Shown: positions 9,607 through 21,064 of the stretch, one piece after another
Layout: the number at the start of each line of letters is the position of its first letter
Position numbering within the stretch: position 1 is the first letter of the stretch
Source of the DNA: Daphnia pulex
Lineage: Eukaryota; Arthropoda; Branchiopoda; Diplostraca; Daphniidae
NCBI RefSeq assembly: GCF_021134715.1
Contig: NC_060026.1
Coordinates: 868,001 to 932,000, forward strand
Direction: 5' to 3'
DNA: 64,000 nt
The notes under the pieces: model-generated
The model's input: only the letters and a program-made list of their open reading frames with translations
Told to the model about the DNA's origin: nothing
Databases searched by the model: none
Translations under genes and position numbers: made by a program

Positions 9607-11089
9607 ATGGCCCAGCGTATCCAGTCAAGACCCGCCATTCTATTTTTAATATCCAGTTTGCTACTGTTTAACTCCTGCCCATCTAGCGCAAACCGTGTCC
9701 AGAAAACAGCCGGATATGAATGGCGGGCACCGGAACAATCAGAGGCAAGTGACAGCCAAATGTTGAGAATGGTTAACAGTGACGTCACTAAAGAGAACGA
9801 GTACCCCTACATGGTGAGTTGACAATTGAAAATTCCAATTAGGAATATAACGCCAATAAACTTCCATCGGCCAATTCAAATTAGTGACCTAATGCCATTT
9901 CACATCGTTTAATAGGTGGCGATAATCAAGTACGATCCTGAAACCGAATCTTACACAGACTTGTACTGCGGGGGATCGTTGATTAGTCCATCTCACGTCT
10001 TGACAGCTGCCCACTGCATGTGCGTTAACGACACCACCCAGTAAACACTTTCAATTATCATATTATCAATCAGACATTAACGATCAATTCAATTAACTGT
10101 AAAATTGTTTTTGTTTTTTAGGAAAATGAAAACGAACCAGTTCCAAGTCTTTTTGGGGGTCCACTTCTTCAACGAAACGACGACCGACGCCCAGTTGAGG
10201 AGAAAAGTCCGCAGGATTAAAACCCACGAGAAATACGATCCCGACAACTGGGTGAACCTCTACAGCAATTATAATATGAATTGACATTAATTGCCGGTTC
10301 TATAAAGAAGATTTTATAAATCAATTAGTACAACAATGACATCGCCATCCTGACGCTGGACTCGCCTGTCAAGTACACCAAGAAAGTCAAACCCGTTTGC
10401 TTGCCTCCGCAAGGATCCAACGACCAATACGAAGGCCGAATGGCCATCGTCAAAGGATGGGGGGCTACGGGAGAAGATGAAGGGGTTTCGGAAGTCCTCC
10501 TTCACGCCATCAAGACCATCATCTCCAACTCGCAATGTCAGAAAATTCACGCAGAAGCCAAAATCACCACCCGCATGATGTGCGCCTACCGACGCGGCAA
10601 AGACACTTGCCAAGTAAGTCCAAATATACAAAGAAATTAAGTGTAGAAGTGCCTATAAAATTGGTGTATAAACCATTTGGCCAGGGGGATAGCGGAGGCC
10701 CAGTGGTGATCGAATCAAACGACCTGGACGAAAACAACACAATCGACGCTACTAATAAACCGGTTGGGAATCGCAAAAAGGATTGCCAATGGATTCAGGT
10801 CGGCATCGTCAGCTGGGGAGACGGTGCGTTGAGATGATTATTATACATTTCTATTTTCAAGAGTCACTTTGTTATCGAATTGGTTTTATGTGCAGGATGT
10901 GCGAGAAAGGGGATCCCTGGCGTTTATGCTAGAGTGACGTCGTTCCTGCCCTGGATCAAGAAAGAAATGATGCCTATGAAATCCAAATTGAAGAAGAATT
11001 CATATTTACGATTGGACGCATTCGAAATAATCAATTGGATTCTTTCTCATCTGTTGTATCAGCAACTATCGTTGAGAACTGTCGTATAA
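9607..11089 (+). CDS. Secreted S1 serine protease, A-type, trypsin-like pocket
   Basis: Six coding exons splice in frame: 9607..9813, 9916..10040, 10122..10251, 10329..10613, 10685..10823 and 10896..11089, 359 aa. A signal peptide (MAQRIQSRPAILFLISSLLL) is followed by a propeptide of about 45 aa and an Arg-Met-Val-Asn-Ser activation junction instead of the classical R-IVGG. The triad is complete: TAAHC, NNDIAIL and GDSGGP. The residue six before the active Ser is Asp (KDTCQGDSGGP), with Gly in SWGDG and in GIPGVY, so cleavage after Lys/Arg is expected. Introns fall in the same places as in all cluster members. The C-terminal tail after SFLPWIKKEM is about 45 aa and low in complexity. Probably a digestive or immune extracellular protease. 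Confidence 0.85.
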
Positions 11090-11524
11090 AACAAGCAAAG
11101 TCACGTCGATTTTGTGAATTAATGAAATTCACGGGGCACAAGGGAAAAGACTGAAACGGTGAAAAATTGCGTCGTTGTTATCTCGGGTTGGCTGGTGTCG
11201 AATAACCACTTCCAGAAATTATTTTGAGCTGATAATTAATTGCTAAAGGTAAACGACCGTAAAGGACTATAATCGTTGGACCGCACTGTGCAGTACCGCA
11301 ATTATTTCCTTTCGCGATGCGGGATTACATTTTCCTGGAAATTTCTCATATTAATAGACAAACATTTTCGAAAATTTGGTATAGTGATTGAAAAGCCGTC
11401 AATGTGAGAAGTTGCGTCAACTTTGACGAGGGAAAACATTTCTTTTAAATTTAGGCAATTGTTGTTTCTCTCACATATTGAGTTCGAATTGATTATCTTT
11501 AGCGCATCGAAACATATTTAGAAA
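11030..11524 (+). promoter_or_regulatory. B-type upstream cassette, copy 1
   Basis: About 490 bp shared with 17040-17610, 29440-29975 and 37120-37542. The shared blocks include tcatctgttgtatcagcaac, cgttgttatctcgggttggc, aaccacttccagaaattatt, ggaccgcactgtgcag and attatttcctttcg. It starts inside the 3' end of the preceding A-type gene and ends at the B-type ATG, so the duplicated unit spans a gene boundary. The strong conservation may come from recent duplication or from promoter function. Confidence 0.6.
11332..11340. promoter_or_regulatory. TTCCTGGAA palindrome (STAT-type)
   Basis: Perfect TTCNNNGAA site about 185 bp upstream of the ATG at 11525, in the conserved cassette. The same site is at 17383-17391 before the gene at 17611, and it is degraded (TTCCTGGCA) before the pseudogene at 29976. 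Confidence 0.35.
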
Positions 11525-12823
11525 ATGAGCCAATTACTCCAGTCAGGGCCAGCCACCCTCTTTTTGGTGTCCGCCCTGTTGTCTTACTCTGGCCCAGCCG
11601 AAGGCGGCCTAAACGCGAAAACATTTCCGTCAACTCTGAACGACACCGGAAGTGAGTGGCAGACACCTGAAGAAATGGAGGAAGGAAGCAACGCGGAGAT
11701 GAGAATAGTCGGCAGTGTCGTCGCTCAACGGAATCAGTACCCCTACATGGTGAAGTCACATTTCAATTTGAATACATCCGCAATAACAACTTTTATCACC
11801 AACCAGTTAAGTCAAATGTATTGATTCGAACACAGGTATCATTGGCGTATCAACGCAATGACCGCGTTTATAAATTTTGCGGCGGTTCACTAATCACTTG
11901 GAATAAAATCTTGACAGCGGCTCATTGCGTCACCGAAAGCCAATCCACCAAGTACAGATTTGAAGACAGCGTCCCACCCTGATTAATACTAAAGATGGGA
12001 AATCTAATCTCCCATCTCTTTTCCATTGGATTTTAGGCTATTAGATCCGAGGGAATTGACCGTTTTACTGGGTGCGCACGAACTGAGCGGAAGTCGAAAC
12101 GACGCCCAACTGTCCCGAAATGTCGTCAAAATCAAAATCCACGAGAAATACAATCCGAAACATTGGGTAATAAGAATTGCGGCGCTTCAATCAATCCTAT
12201 CGATGGACAAAATTAAATTTTTTTTTTTAAATAATTTAGTTCAACGACATCGCAATCCTAACGCTGGAGCATCCCGTCAAGTTCTCCGCGTCCATCTCGC
12301 TCGTTTGTTTGCCTGCGCAAGGATCGACCTACATGTACGACGGCAGGTTGGCGTTCGCCAAGGGCTGGGGACACACGAAAGAAGACGGAATAGCCTCGGA
12401 TTTCCTTCGCCATGTCACTAAAAGAATTCTCAACCAATCCAAATGCCGGCAAATTTACAAATACAACGAGTACCAAGACCACATGCTGTGCGCTTACGAG
12501 CCTGGCAAAGGAACTTGTCAAGTATTCAGCACGGAATGAGTCACGAAATTCAAAAGTTTAAAAATTGAGCTGATTATTTGGTGTTATGACAGGGCGATAG
12601 TGGCGGTCCGCTCGTCGTCAAATCGACTGGACCGAAATGCAAATATGAACAAGTCGGAATCGTCAGCTGGGGAATCGGTAAAATAAATTTGACATGATTC
12701 ATTCGTTATTTGTTTTTTAATTTATCGGGGAAAAAAACAGGATGTGCTAGACAAGGATACCCAGGCGTTTTCATGAGAGTGACGTCATTCCTGCCCTGGA
12801 TCAAGATGAACACGCAATATTAA
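11525..12823 (+). CDS. Secreted S1 serine protease, B-type, Gly in primary pocket
   Basis: Exons 11525..11749, 11836..11951, 12037..12166, 12240..12521, 12593..12677 and 12741..12823 join in frame to 306 aa. A signal peptide ends near PAEGG, followed by a propeptide with an R-IVGS activation site, the closest to the classical R-IVGG in the cluster. The triad is TAAHC, FNDIAIL and GDSGGP. The residue six before the active Ser is Gly (KGTCQGDSGGP), which rules out typical trypsin specificity and suggests elastase- or chymotrypsin-like cleavage. The protein ends right after the last helix (SFLPWIKMNTQY), without the long tail of A-type members. The donor of intron 4 (gtattc) is weak. It lies downstream of the A-type gene in the same orientation. 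Confidence 0.85.
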
Positions 12824-15194
12824 ACCTGTTCGGAGCTAACAAATAAAAAGTTCTCATGGATACGATTGACTGGGTGTTAATGTCAAATGCATTTGATCAT
12901 ATCGACGACGACCCGATCGCACAATAATTTAGCCTTATTCTCTACATTAAAGGAAACATTCTCATAAAAAACGTTTCATTTCGTCGGCAAATGAAGTGAA
13001 AAAATTAAAGACCGTGATGTTATGGCTATACTGCTTTGATAGAAAACGTACGGTACTAAAACAAAAATCCTCTGAATTCAAATATAAAAAAATTACAGAG
13101 AAAGACTGAGAAAGACATTTTTCCAATTTTTGGCAATTCGTAGAATCGCAACGATTTCAAATGTTCTTGGATGTAATCAATTACCAGAAAGTGTCGGTGT
13201 GGCAGTAAGACCCTCTTGGTGACAAAAAAATGCTCAAGCGGCACTTTGCTTCAAGTTTTTCAAGTTCAAATATTTCTGAAATTGATGATTGTTTCCCCCA
13301 GACAAAGTTGCGAGGTACAAAAACAGGCCTGATCTGCATTTGTTCTACACGCGTGAGCTATTTTAAAGAACCCTGACTGAGAAAAACAAAAACAGCAAGA
13401 TGAAAGCGTTTCAGCCAGTTGGCTGAATATAGCCAGCATGGCCCATGAACAATCGTACTCCGCAACGATTTATAATAAACGCCACTCCATTGTCATTAAG
13501 GAAGGATAGAGATGAAAGTTTTTCCTACCTTTGAGCCTAGGAAATACAGCCAGGCATCCATCCACAAGTGCTCCATCCGCTGGAAAGTTGAATCCACCAG
13601 GAGGGATAGGTAAAAGGGAGTCCTCGTGAATACACCCACACTCGCATGGGCGTACACGAGGACATTTAAAGAAAGGGGGAATTGAGGAGATCCTAAACTC
13701 GGTCGACACTGGCAGTTTTTCCAATCCAAAGGGATGCTGTTTATCTAAATAAAAAAAATTTCAACAATGAGTTTACGAAAAATATTTGCAGCTAGACAAA
13801 TAACAGGCAAGGAGAAGTTGAAAATACAACAGCAGTTGTAAACCAGGGGGTACCCTAATTGTAGATAAACAGGAAAATTGAAGGTTTCCATGAGAGACAT
13901 CATTGCATTTATGCTAGTCATGCATCGTAAAAAATCTGGCAGGTCACATACAGTTACATAAAAGAAACGAAAATTATTACCTAAGCGATGACACTGTGAT
14001 TGTTGCTGATGGCAGGAGGTCATCAGTCAAATCATATGACTGGAGGTGCAGCACAAGCAAAACTTAGCTGTTCCGATGGCTGCTGGCTCAGCAGGTCTCA
14101 AATCTGCACGTAGAGGAAAAGGTTACAATTTAGTGCAAACTGCCATGCATCGACAAGGGGATAAATAATACTAGCAGGAAGCATGCAGGAAGTAACAACA
14201 AACTTTTTATTCTATTTAAGCTCCCATAGCCATCCCATTTTTATTCAGAGCAGAGTATTTACCCGCCAAACATCATGGAGTGGAGAGCATGGAAAGCTGC
14301 GACACCAACGTTCACATTTTAACGATGATCACATTTTTGTAAGTTTATTTTCGTGAATCCACGTCCCTAAAAGTTATTGTTCCATTATTCTTTGTATTTA
14401 TCTCCTTTTCGAAACTTTGATCATGCTTGGATCATGCTTGCTTTTATAAGTTGTAAACGAGAACGAAGCAGACGCCACTAACTAATCGCCCAATTAGCAA
14501 TTCTTAAGATATCGATTAGAAATTATTAAAAATCGATCCCCCTTAAATCCAAATCGCAAAAAAAGATAAAAGCGGTTTAATCGCCAGCGAAAAAATTCAC
14601 TTAAACCAAAAAATTCTTAATTTATCAAAAATTATGTCTTTGACAGAAATCAGAACATTGGCGACGGCGAGAACCACTTCCAGAAGTCTATTATTTTGCG
14701 GCTTTGCGGGTGATGTTTATAATAACGATTAGATATACCATTAATTTACCATGTTCCATTACCGCAATAATTTCCTATTATCGAGTTGCGGGGGTTCAAA
14801 TTTCTCATAAAATTCTAAGTTATGAGAAATCGCAGCCAAAGCGGAAGTTTATTGATTGATAAGCGTTTAAACGGCTGGAGTCGTTCATCAAAAAGCTGCA
14901 AACAAAGTTCGTTGGTTAATGGGAATATCAATATGGCATGATTTTGACCTTCTCTTTTCCTCAATATTGGAAAAATCTTTCGTGATCCCCGCATAGTAGC
15001 CTAAACGGGAAGGAAGTGATGAGAAAGGAAATATCCTTTTCTTCAATCTTGTCCTCGTTGCCCTCGTGAACATCTTGAAACAATTTCACCTGCAAAATCG
15101 ACTTTACAACAACGACAAGACGTCAGCACTGTGTGATTTATTTGGCGGATCTCTCAACGTTAGTTGCTGATACAACAAATGAGAATGAATCACT
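12824..15194. other. 2.4-kb intergenic stretch with relics, no gene supported
   Basis: The segment 13110-13180 (caacgatttcaaatgtt) matches 23820-23870, a duplicated B-type 3' flank. About 14650-14850 (accacttccagaa, ccgcaataatttcc, gagttgcggg) is a degraded B-type promoter cassette without a gene behind it. The middle (13470-14040) has short minus-strand frames of 60-92 codons that overlap in several frames and look like nothing I recognise. The right end mirrors the 3' flank of A-type genes (15159-15185, inverted). Confidence 0.45.
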
Positions 15195-16661
15195 TCAAAC
15201 GCGTCGTCCAATCGCATTCATTCTGATTGAATTTGGTTTAGATGGTTTAGATGACAGGCGCTTCATTTCTTTCGCGATCCAGGGCAGGAACGATGTCACT
15301 CGAGTGTAAACGTCCGGTACGGGGCCTATACTCTTCTGGAAACCGCAGACTATAAATGTATATATGATAAACCAATAAATTATCAAACTGTGATGTCAAA
15401 ATCGATTGGAAAATCATCTCAATCACGTACAGCCCCAGCTGACGATCCCGACTTGAATCCACTGGCATTTCTGATTGTCGTTGTTGGCCTCGTTGGTGTT
15501 GTCCAGTATGTCCGTTTCTATGACCAATGGACTTCCACTATCACCCTGTCAAACGGGACGCCAAATTCGGCACTTATTGCTCTGCGACTGTCATTCCTAT
15601 TACGTAAAGACTTACATTGCAAAAGTGTTTGCCGCGTCTGTAGGTGCACATATTATGGTTGAAAATTTTTGTATCTCCGTACAATTTCTGACATTGCGAG
15701 TTGGAGATGATCTTCTTGACGGCGTGGTGGAGGACTTCCGGACCCGTTCCATCTTCATCCGTAACCCCCCATCCTTTGACGATGGCCAATTCGCTTTCGT
15801 ATTGGTCGTTGGATTCCGGCGGAGGCAAACAAATGGGAGAAATTGTCTCGGTGAACTTGACGGGCGACTTCAGCGTCAGGATGGCGATGTCGTTGGCCTA
15901 ATTTATATAACAATCATCTCCGTTATTATAGATCAATGGATAATTAACTGGGACAGTAGCATTCAATTGTAGCCTACGTAATACACTCACCAATTCTGTC
16001 TTATTGTAATCTTCGTGGATTTTGATTCGGACGATGGTTTTCGTTAACTGGGCGTCGTTGCTCGTATCGTTGATGAAGTGGGCACCCAAAGCGACTTTGA
16101 TCCATTTAGTTGGGTATGCCCTATTATATATTAACAACCATCTCAAAAGTTAAACCGAACCGATCGTTACTCTATAATATGATAACATTCTGAGTTTGAT
16201 ATTACTTGTGGTTTTCTTCAACGCAATGGGCAGCTGTCAAGATGTGACTTGGACTAATTAAAGATCCCCCACATTGGTAGTCAAACTTTCCTTGAGTTTC
16301 ATTATTAAACTTTAATAACGCCACCTAAAATATTATGAAATGGCGTTTGAGTCTCATCATTTTTAATGAGCGGATGGATAAGTATGATGGCGTTCCTTAT
16401 TGGAATTTTCAATTGTCAACTCACCATGTAGGGGTACTCGTTCTCTAAAGTGACGTCACTGTTAATCATTCTCGTCTGATGGCTGTCGATTTCCTCTAAT
16501 TGTTCCGCTGCTGTCTGCCATTCATTTCGGGTTTCATCCCAAGTTGGCGCAAACCTTTCGGTTTTCGGGACTCTGTTGCCAGCACTAGCTGGGCCGGAGT
16601 AAAACAGCAGAACGGCCGCTAGAAAGAAGACGGCGGCTCTTGACGGAAGATACTGGGCCAT
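15195..16661 (-). CDS. Secreted S1 serine protease, A-type, His in primary pocket
   Basis: The minus-strand exons 16661..16425, 16324..16206, 16120..15991, 15897..15616, 15545..15431 and 15349..15195 join in frame to 345 aa. The signal peptide is MAQYLPSRAAVFFLAAVLLF; the propeptide ends ...TRMINSD, an altered activation junction. The triad residues are kept (TAAHC, ANDIAIL, GDSG), but the usual GDSGGP is GDSGSP. The residue six before the active Ser is His (KHFCN), an unusual pocket residue for the family, and the Gln before GDSG is Asn. The last intron uses donor gtacgt, and the following exon reads CGFQKSIGPVPDVYTRV, diverged from its paralogues. It may have a new specificity or be losing function. 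It is the only intact cluster protease on this strand. Confidence 0.75.
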
Positions 16662-17010
16662 TTGTTTGAGGAATATAACCAAAGGTGAACAAACACTAAA
16701 GTGTTGTAAGGATCAACGAAAAAACAAATGCTATACGTATAAATTTAAGAAATGTATAAATGAACTAAGTTACCCTAAACAAACTCGTTCAATCGGTTGC
16801 TGAACAATCTCTGGCGCTATAGCCTACTTCCACAATGACTATAGCTGCCACCACTTTTAAATAATGTCTGCTCAATTACAAGCAAAAGCCAACGCCCCAA
16901 TAACTCGAAAGGATATGATTGCGGTATAATTATAATGGATCGTTTCGTTATAACAATCAGGTTATAGTTACACTTTCAATGGAAGTGGCGGGAAGTGGTT
17001 ATACACATAC
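16662..17010 (-). promoter_or_regulatory. Upstream region of minus-strand A-type protease
   Basis: Shared with 24982-25340 and 36829-37100, each in front of a related exon 1. Common blocks are tctctggcgctata (weaker in the third copy), aaaggatatgattgcggta and a final inverted tie to the B cassette (aagtggttacaca). It marks a three-copy duplication of the 5' half of this gene. Confidence 0.5.
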
Positions 17011-17039
17011 CCGCAATTCCTTCACATCCCTATGAAATC

Positions 17040-17610
17040 TAAATCCAATGAAATTAACACAATTGGACGCATTTGAAATAATTAATCGGCTTCTTTTTTG
17101 CATCTGTTGTATTTCAGCAACTATAACGTTGCAAATAAATCACGCAAAGTTTTTGTGAATTGTTGGAAGTTTTAAAAAAGTTCACCGCCGGGGCACAAGG
17201 AATAAAAGTTTGAATGGTAACAATCGTGTTGTTGTTATCTCGGGTTGGCTGCTGGTGTGGAACCACTTCCCGAAATGAATATTTTGAGCTGATAATTATA
17301 ATTGCTTAAGGTATATAATGAACTCTTTCGACCACACTGTGCAGCACCACAGTTATTTCCTTTCGTGTTGCGGGATAACATTTTCCTGGAAATTATTCAT
17401 ATCAATAAAAAAAAAACAATAAAAACAGGAATTTGTTACAGGCCTAATAGTGATTGAAAAGTGATAAACGTGAGAAGTTTAGTCAATTTTGACGAGGGTA
17501 AATTATTTCGTAATTTAAGCAATTCTTATTTATCTCACGTGTTCAGCTTGTCGGGCCTTTTCAACACTTAATTAATTATCTTTAGTGCATTAAAAAATAT
17601 TATTTAGAAA
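17040..17610 (+). promoter_or_regulatory. B-type upstream cassette, copy 2
   Basis: Same order of blocks as 11030-11524: ggacgcatttgaaataatta, atctgttgtatttcagcaac, tgttatctcgggttggctg, accgcactgt-like accacactgtgcag, and a TTCCTGGAA palindrome at 17383-17391. A-type 3' sequence is included although the neighbouring gene here faces the other way, so the cassette moved as a unit. Confidence 0.6.
17383..17391. promoter_or_regulatory. TTCCTGGAA palindrome (STAT-type)
   Basis: Perfect TTCNNNGAA palindrome about 220 bp before the ATG at 17611, at the same place in the cassette as 11332-11340. Confidence 0.35.
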
Positions 17611-18926
17611 ATGAGCCGATTACGCCAGTCTGGGACCGCCATTCTCTTTTTAGTGGCCGTCCTGTTGTCTTACTCCGTCTTACGCCCAGTTGAAGGCGGC
17701 CAGAAAACATCAAAATTTCTGTCAACTCTGAACGACACCGGAAGTGAGTGGCAGACACCCAAAGAATTTGGGGAAGGAAATAACGAGGAGATGCGAATGG
17801 TCGGCAGTGACGTTGCTCAACGAAATCAGTACCCCTACATGGTGAGGTCAAATTTAAAATTTAATACATCAGGAACTATGTTATAACAATTTATTAAAAC
17901 ATTCATATCCACCTATTGATCCAAATTGAATTTTTTGGACACAGGTATCATTGGGGCTTGAACGCAATGGCCGCGTTTACAAATCCTGCGGTGGCTCACT
18001 AATCAGTGGGAATGAAATCCTGACAGCTGCTCATTGTGTCACCGAAAAAGGATTTACAAAGTACCGATTCGATTAATAGTAATGAATTTCTCATCTCTTA
18101 TTTCTTCTTTCCTTTTGATTTTAGACTAAAAGACCCGGAATATTGGATCGTCCTACTGGGTGCGCACGAACTGAGTGGAAGACGGAACGACGCCCAACTG
18201 TCAATTAAAGTCGTCAAAATCAAAATCCACGAGAAATACAATCCAAACAATTATGTAACAATTGTAACTTTATCAATTGATTCGATCTGCTGCACGCAAA
18301 TTTCATGAGAATTTATTTTTTAAATCATTTATAGTTCAACGACATCGCCATCCTAACGCTGGGCCATCACGTCAAGTTCACCGAATCCATCTCACCCGTC
18401 TGTTTGCCTCCGCAAGGATCCACCGATAGTTACGACGGCAGGGCGGTGTACGCCAAGGGCTGGGGACACACGAAAGAAGACGGAACCGCCTCAGATTTCC
18501 TTCGGCATGTCACTAAAATAGTCGTTCCTACCGGGACATGCCGGCGCATTTTCAAATCCTTCGAGTACCAAGACCACATGCTGTGCGCTTACGAGCCTGG
18601 CAAAGGAACTTGTCAAGTAAGTGAATGGGTCATGAAATATAGTTTAAAACTGATCCAAGTATTTAACTATGTGGTGTTAACCGTGGTATGGCAGGGCGAC
18701 AGTGGTGGTCCGCTCGTCGTCAAATCGACTGGACCGAAATGCAAATATGAACAAGTCGGAATCGTCAGCTGGGGAATCGGTAAAATGAATTTGACGTGAT
18801 TCATTCGTTCGATTATTTTTTCAATTTATTGGGAAAATAACAGGATGTACTAGACAAGGATACCCGGGCGTTTTCATGAGAGTGACGTCATTCCTGCCCT
18901 GGATCAAAATGAACACGCAATGGTAA
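17611..18926 (+). CDS. Secreted S1 serine protease, B-type
   Basis: Exons 17611..17841, 17945..18060, 18125..18254, 18335..18616, 18695..18779 and 18844..18926 give 308 aa in frame, with exons 2-6 identical in length to the other B genes. The signal peptide is MSRLRQSGTAILFLVAVLLS; the activation junction is R-MVGS. The triad is TAAHC, FNDIAIL and GDSGGP; the pocket residue is Gly (KGTCQ). The alanine after the sixth-exon Cys (GCAR in paralogues) is Thr (GCTR). Expected to be an extracellular endopeptidase with non-tryptic preference. Its exon 4 is nearly identical to that of the 5'-truncated relic at 34546, which points to recent duplication. Confidence 0.85.
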
Positions 18927-19659
18927 ACCACCACGGCTTATATAATACTTAGCTAAAGAATTTTGGTGGATATGATTGACACTGATGGGTGTTAATGTGG
19001 AATACATTTGACCTTCGTGAAACACTTGCTGGTATCCTTCACTCGCGTCACATTGTCAAACTAAATTTCAAACACTCTGGAATAAATCAGCGCAGCACTT
19101 TGAATGCATACCAACAACTTTTGAACAACACAACTTTTATGTCTGAAATAGGGCTGAGATCGACACTCCGATTTTCTATTTATTCTCTTTCGTTTTACGA
19201 AATCAACAACGTGAAAGAAAAAAGGTCGCCGATGAATGGGAAGATGACGACGTTCATCAAAGACAGCCGTCACCGAAATATTTTTGAATATGTCAAAGAT
19301 GAAGAGAAACGCGCAATTTTAATTTGGTTCTCCGACAGAAACGATGGGCGTCGTCCATCGACCCCCTGCCTTCTTTTGTTCTTTAACTGAGAATCCAAGG
19401 ATCTTTTTGGGTGGTAGTCAAACGGGGCAGGAAGAGTGAGAAACTTTCTTTGATGGCCGGCCTTTTCCTTTTTTTGTTTTTTCAAACGACGTTTCAAATT
19501 AAAATATTTGGAGTAAATAATAATTTTATACAATTGTTATATCAATTTATCTGCTGGTTCCATTCGACTATCTTGTGCTAGTTACAATGTCCTAGTCAAA
19601 CACTAAATATTCGGGAAACACTTGGCAATCTGCTCTCTGGACAACAACAGAAATGATGC
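18927..19659. repeat. B-type 3' flank and unclassified repeat, copy 1
   Basis: The block from about 18970 to 19540 recurs at 25790-26160 and, from about 19080, at 34130-34545. Shared pieces are gcgcagcac, accaacaactt, gggctgagatcgacac and gatgggcgtcgtcca. No terminal repeats or coding domain were seen. It follows B-type gene ends at 18926 and 25749 but precedes the truncated relic at 34546, which suggests it took part in the rearrangement there. Confidence 0.55.
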
Positions 19660-19985
19660 CGACATTAAACGCAATGGCCCGTATTTCTAAAGTCTGTAGT
19701 GGCTCGATCATCAGTAGGGATAAAATCCTGACAGCTGCTCACTGTGTCACCGAAAAAGATTCTACCAAGTACCGGTTTGAACTCGAACCCCCTGATTAAT
19801 AGTTAAATGATTTCCAATCTCTTTTTTTCCTCTCGTTCCTTTTGATTTTAGACTAATTAACCTAGAAGATTGGATCGTCCTACTCGGTGCGCACGAACTG
19901 AGCGGAAGTCGGAACGACGCCCAACAGTCAATCAAAGTTGCCAAAATCAAAATCCATGAGAATTAATATAATCCGGAAGATTTGG
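19660..19985 (+). pseudogene. B-type serine protease relic, exons 2-3 only
   Basis: Exon 2 (to 19768, ILTAAHCVTEKDSTK) and exon 3 (from 19852, DWIVLLGAHELSGSRNDAQ) are recognisable with their splice sites. Exon 2 has no usable start, and exon 3 reads HEN followed by TAA. This agaattaat lesion is shared with the relic at 29976. Exons 1 and 4-6 are missing: sequence jumps at about 19990 into a minus-strand His/NCxHF relic. Confidence 0.8.
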
Positions 19986-20004
19986 TGAGAATTGTGACTT
20001 CACT

Positions 20005-20379
20005 TGCCGCCCCCAAATACATTAGTCGTGCGATCTTGTCTCCGGTATATACTTGTCGATAACATATCCGGGCGTCTTCGATCGTTGAATGTGGTGACGC
20101 AGGCGTCGTTTTTCTCGATGGACCACCACCATTGGTCCGTTTCGAAAACCAAGTATACGCGTAATGGAGGACGATTTGCGTGACTTGCGCACATTGCTCA
20201 GCGGATTCGTGTAATACTTCACCTCTAAAATCTTCTCTGTGTCATCCACCAATTGGCCAAGTCTATCACGCAGTTCGGCATCCGTTATGATATAGTCCTT
20301 TCCCTCGGGCTAATCCGCTTCAGGATCGAAATACAATTTTCCGATGTGCACCAGACGATGTTGATGTAACCAAGCCCAT
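20005..20379 (-). pseudogene. His/NCxHF family relic, truncated
   Basis: Closest to the intact minus gene at 35519-36040. The start MGLVTSTS (20379) has lost Ser3. Frameshifts near 20325 and a stop in place of the LADQP segment break the N-terminal part. YYTNPLSNVR, VYLVFETDQWWWSIEKNDA and the TTNVFGGG end are still readable. His-His is lost (RVYLVF) and the NCQHF third is absent, cut at the junction with the protease relic. Confidence 0.8.
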
Positions 20380-21064
20380 ATTCCCTGTAAAAAAAAAATA
20401 TCTAGGCTTTAATTTCACTCGCATCAAATTGATTGACAAATTGTTATTAAATTTTTTTTGTAAGTCCGGAATTACCTGAGTTGTATTCATTAATTATGTT
20501 TGAATGGAAAAAAATGGAAAAAAACGAAACTATCGTGCAACTTAACTTTGCAACTTTCGATTCGATTGGCGTCCTCGGTTTCAACGCCACCCAGCAACTA
20601 CTGTCACACCCCAACCGTTCCCGACCGTTCGTGATTTTCATTGATGGGATGAGCAGAATTAAAATGGAAGCGGCTGTTCTGCTCTGGCCCACAAACCGCC
20701 ATCAGACTGTCCTCAAGTTCTATCCCCTTCACCATGTAGCTTGTCGTCGTCCTTGAATCCTTCTGAGGAACCATAAACTCGTTTTTATTACCTTTTTTGT
20801 ATTGGCGTGCGCATACCGGACACAGCCAAGGCCAGGGAAATACTAAACCAAAACTGCGCTAGACTAAACAAGGAAGGAAGCCGGAGGATGGAATTCTGAT
20901 TGGACAGTCCGAATTTATTTTTAATGCCAGCGCTCTTTGGGAATCATAACAGTGGAGGGGGAAAAACGGTTCCCGGTTAATATATTGGGAAGATGACGAT
21001 GTTCCAGGACAGCCCGTGCGTAATCTAGCAACACAACAGGATAATATACTAAAATAGGAAATAA
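20380..21064. repeat. Duplicated 5' flank of the minus His/NCxHF gene
   Basis: The segment 20550-20740 (gcaacttaac, cacccagcaactactgtc, ggaagcggctgttctgctct) matches 24060-24230 and 36200-36370, so the 5' flank of this family member exists in three copies, one of them (24 kb) without a gene. Confidence 0.5.

Noticed and set aside
10314..10631. Minus-strand open frames over protease exon 4 (also 12258-12521, 22445-22804, 38305-38583)
   Set aside because: They are antisense shadows of conserved exon 4; the plus-strand frame has motifs, splice sites and paralogues.
13470..14023. Overlapping minus-strand frames of 77-92 codons
   Set aside because: No motif, signal peptide or paralogue in the window; several frames are open at once, so codon evidence is absent. 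Composition of one (Pro/Cys-rich) looked transposon-like, but nothing confirms it.
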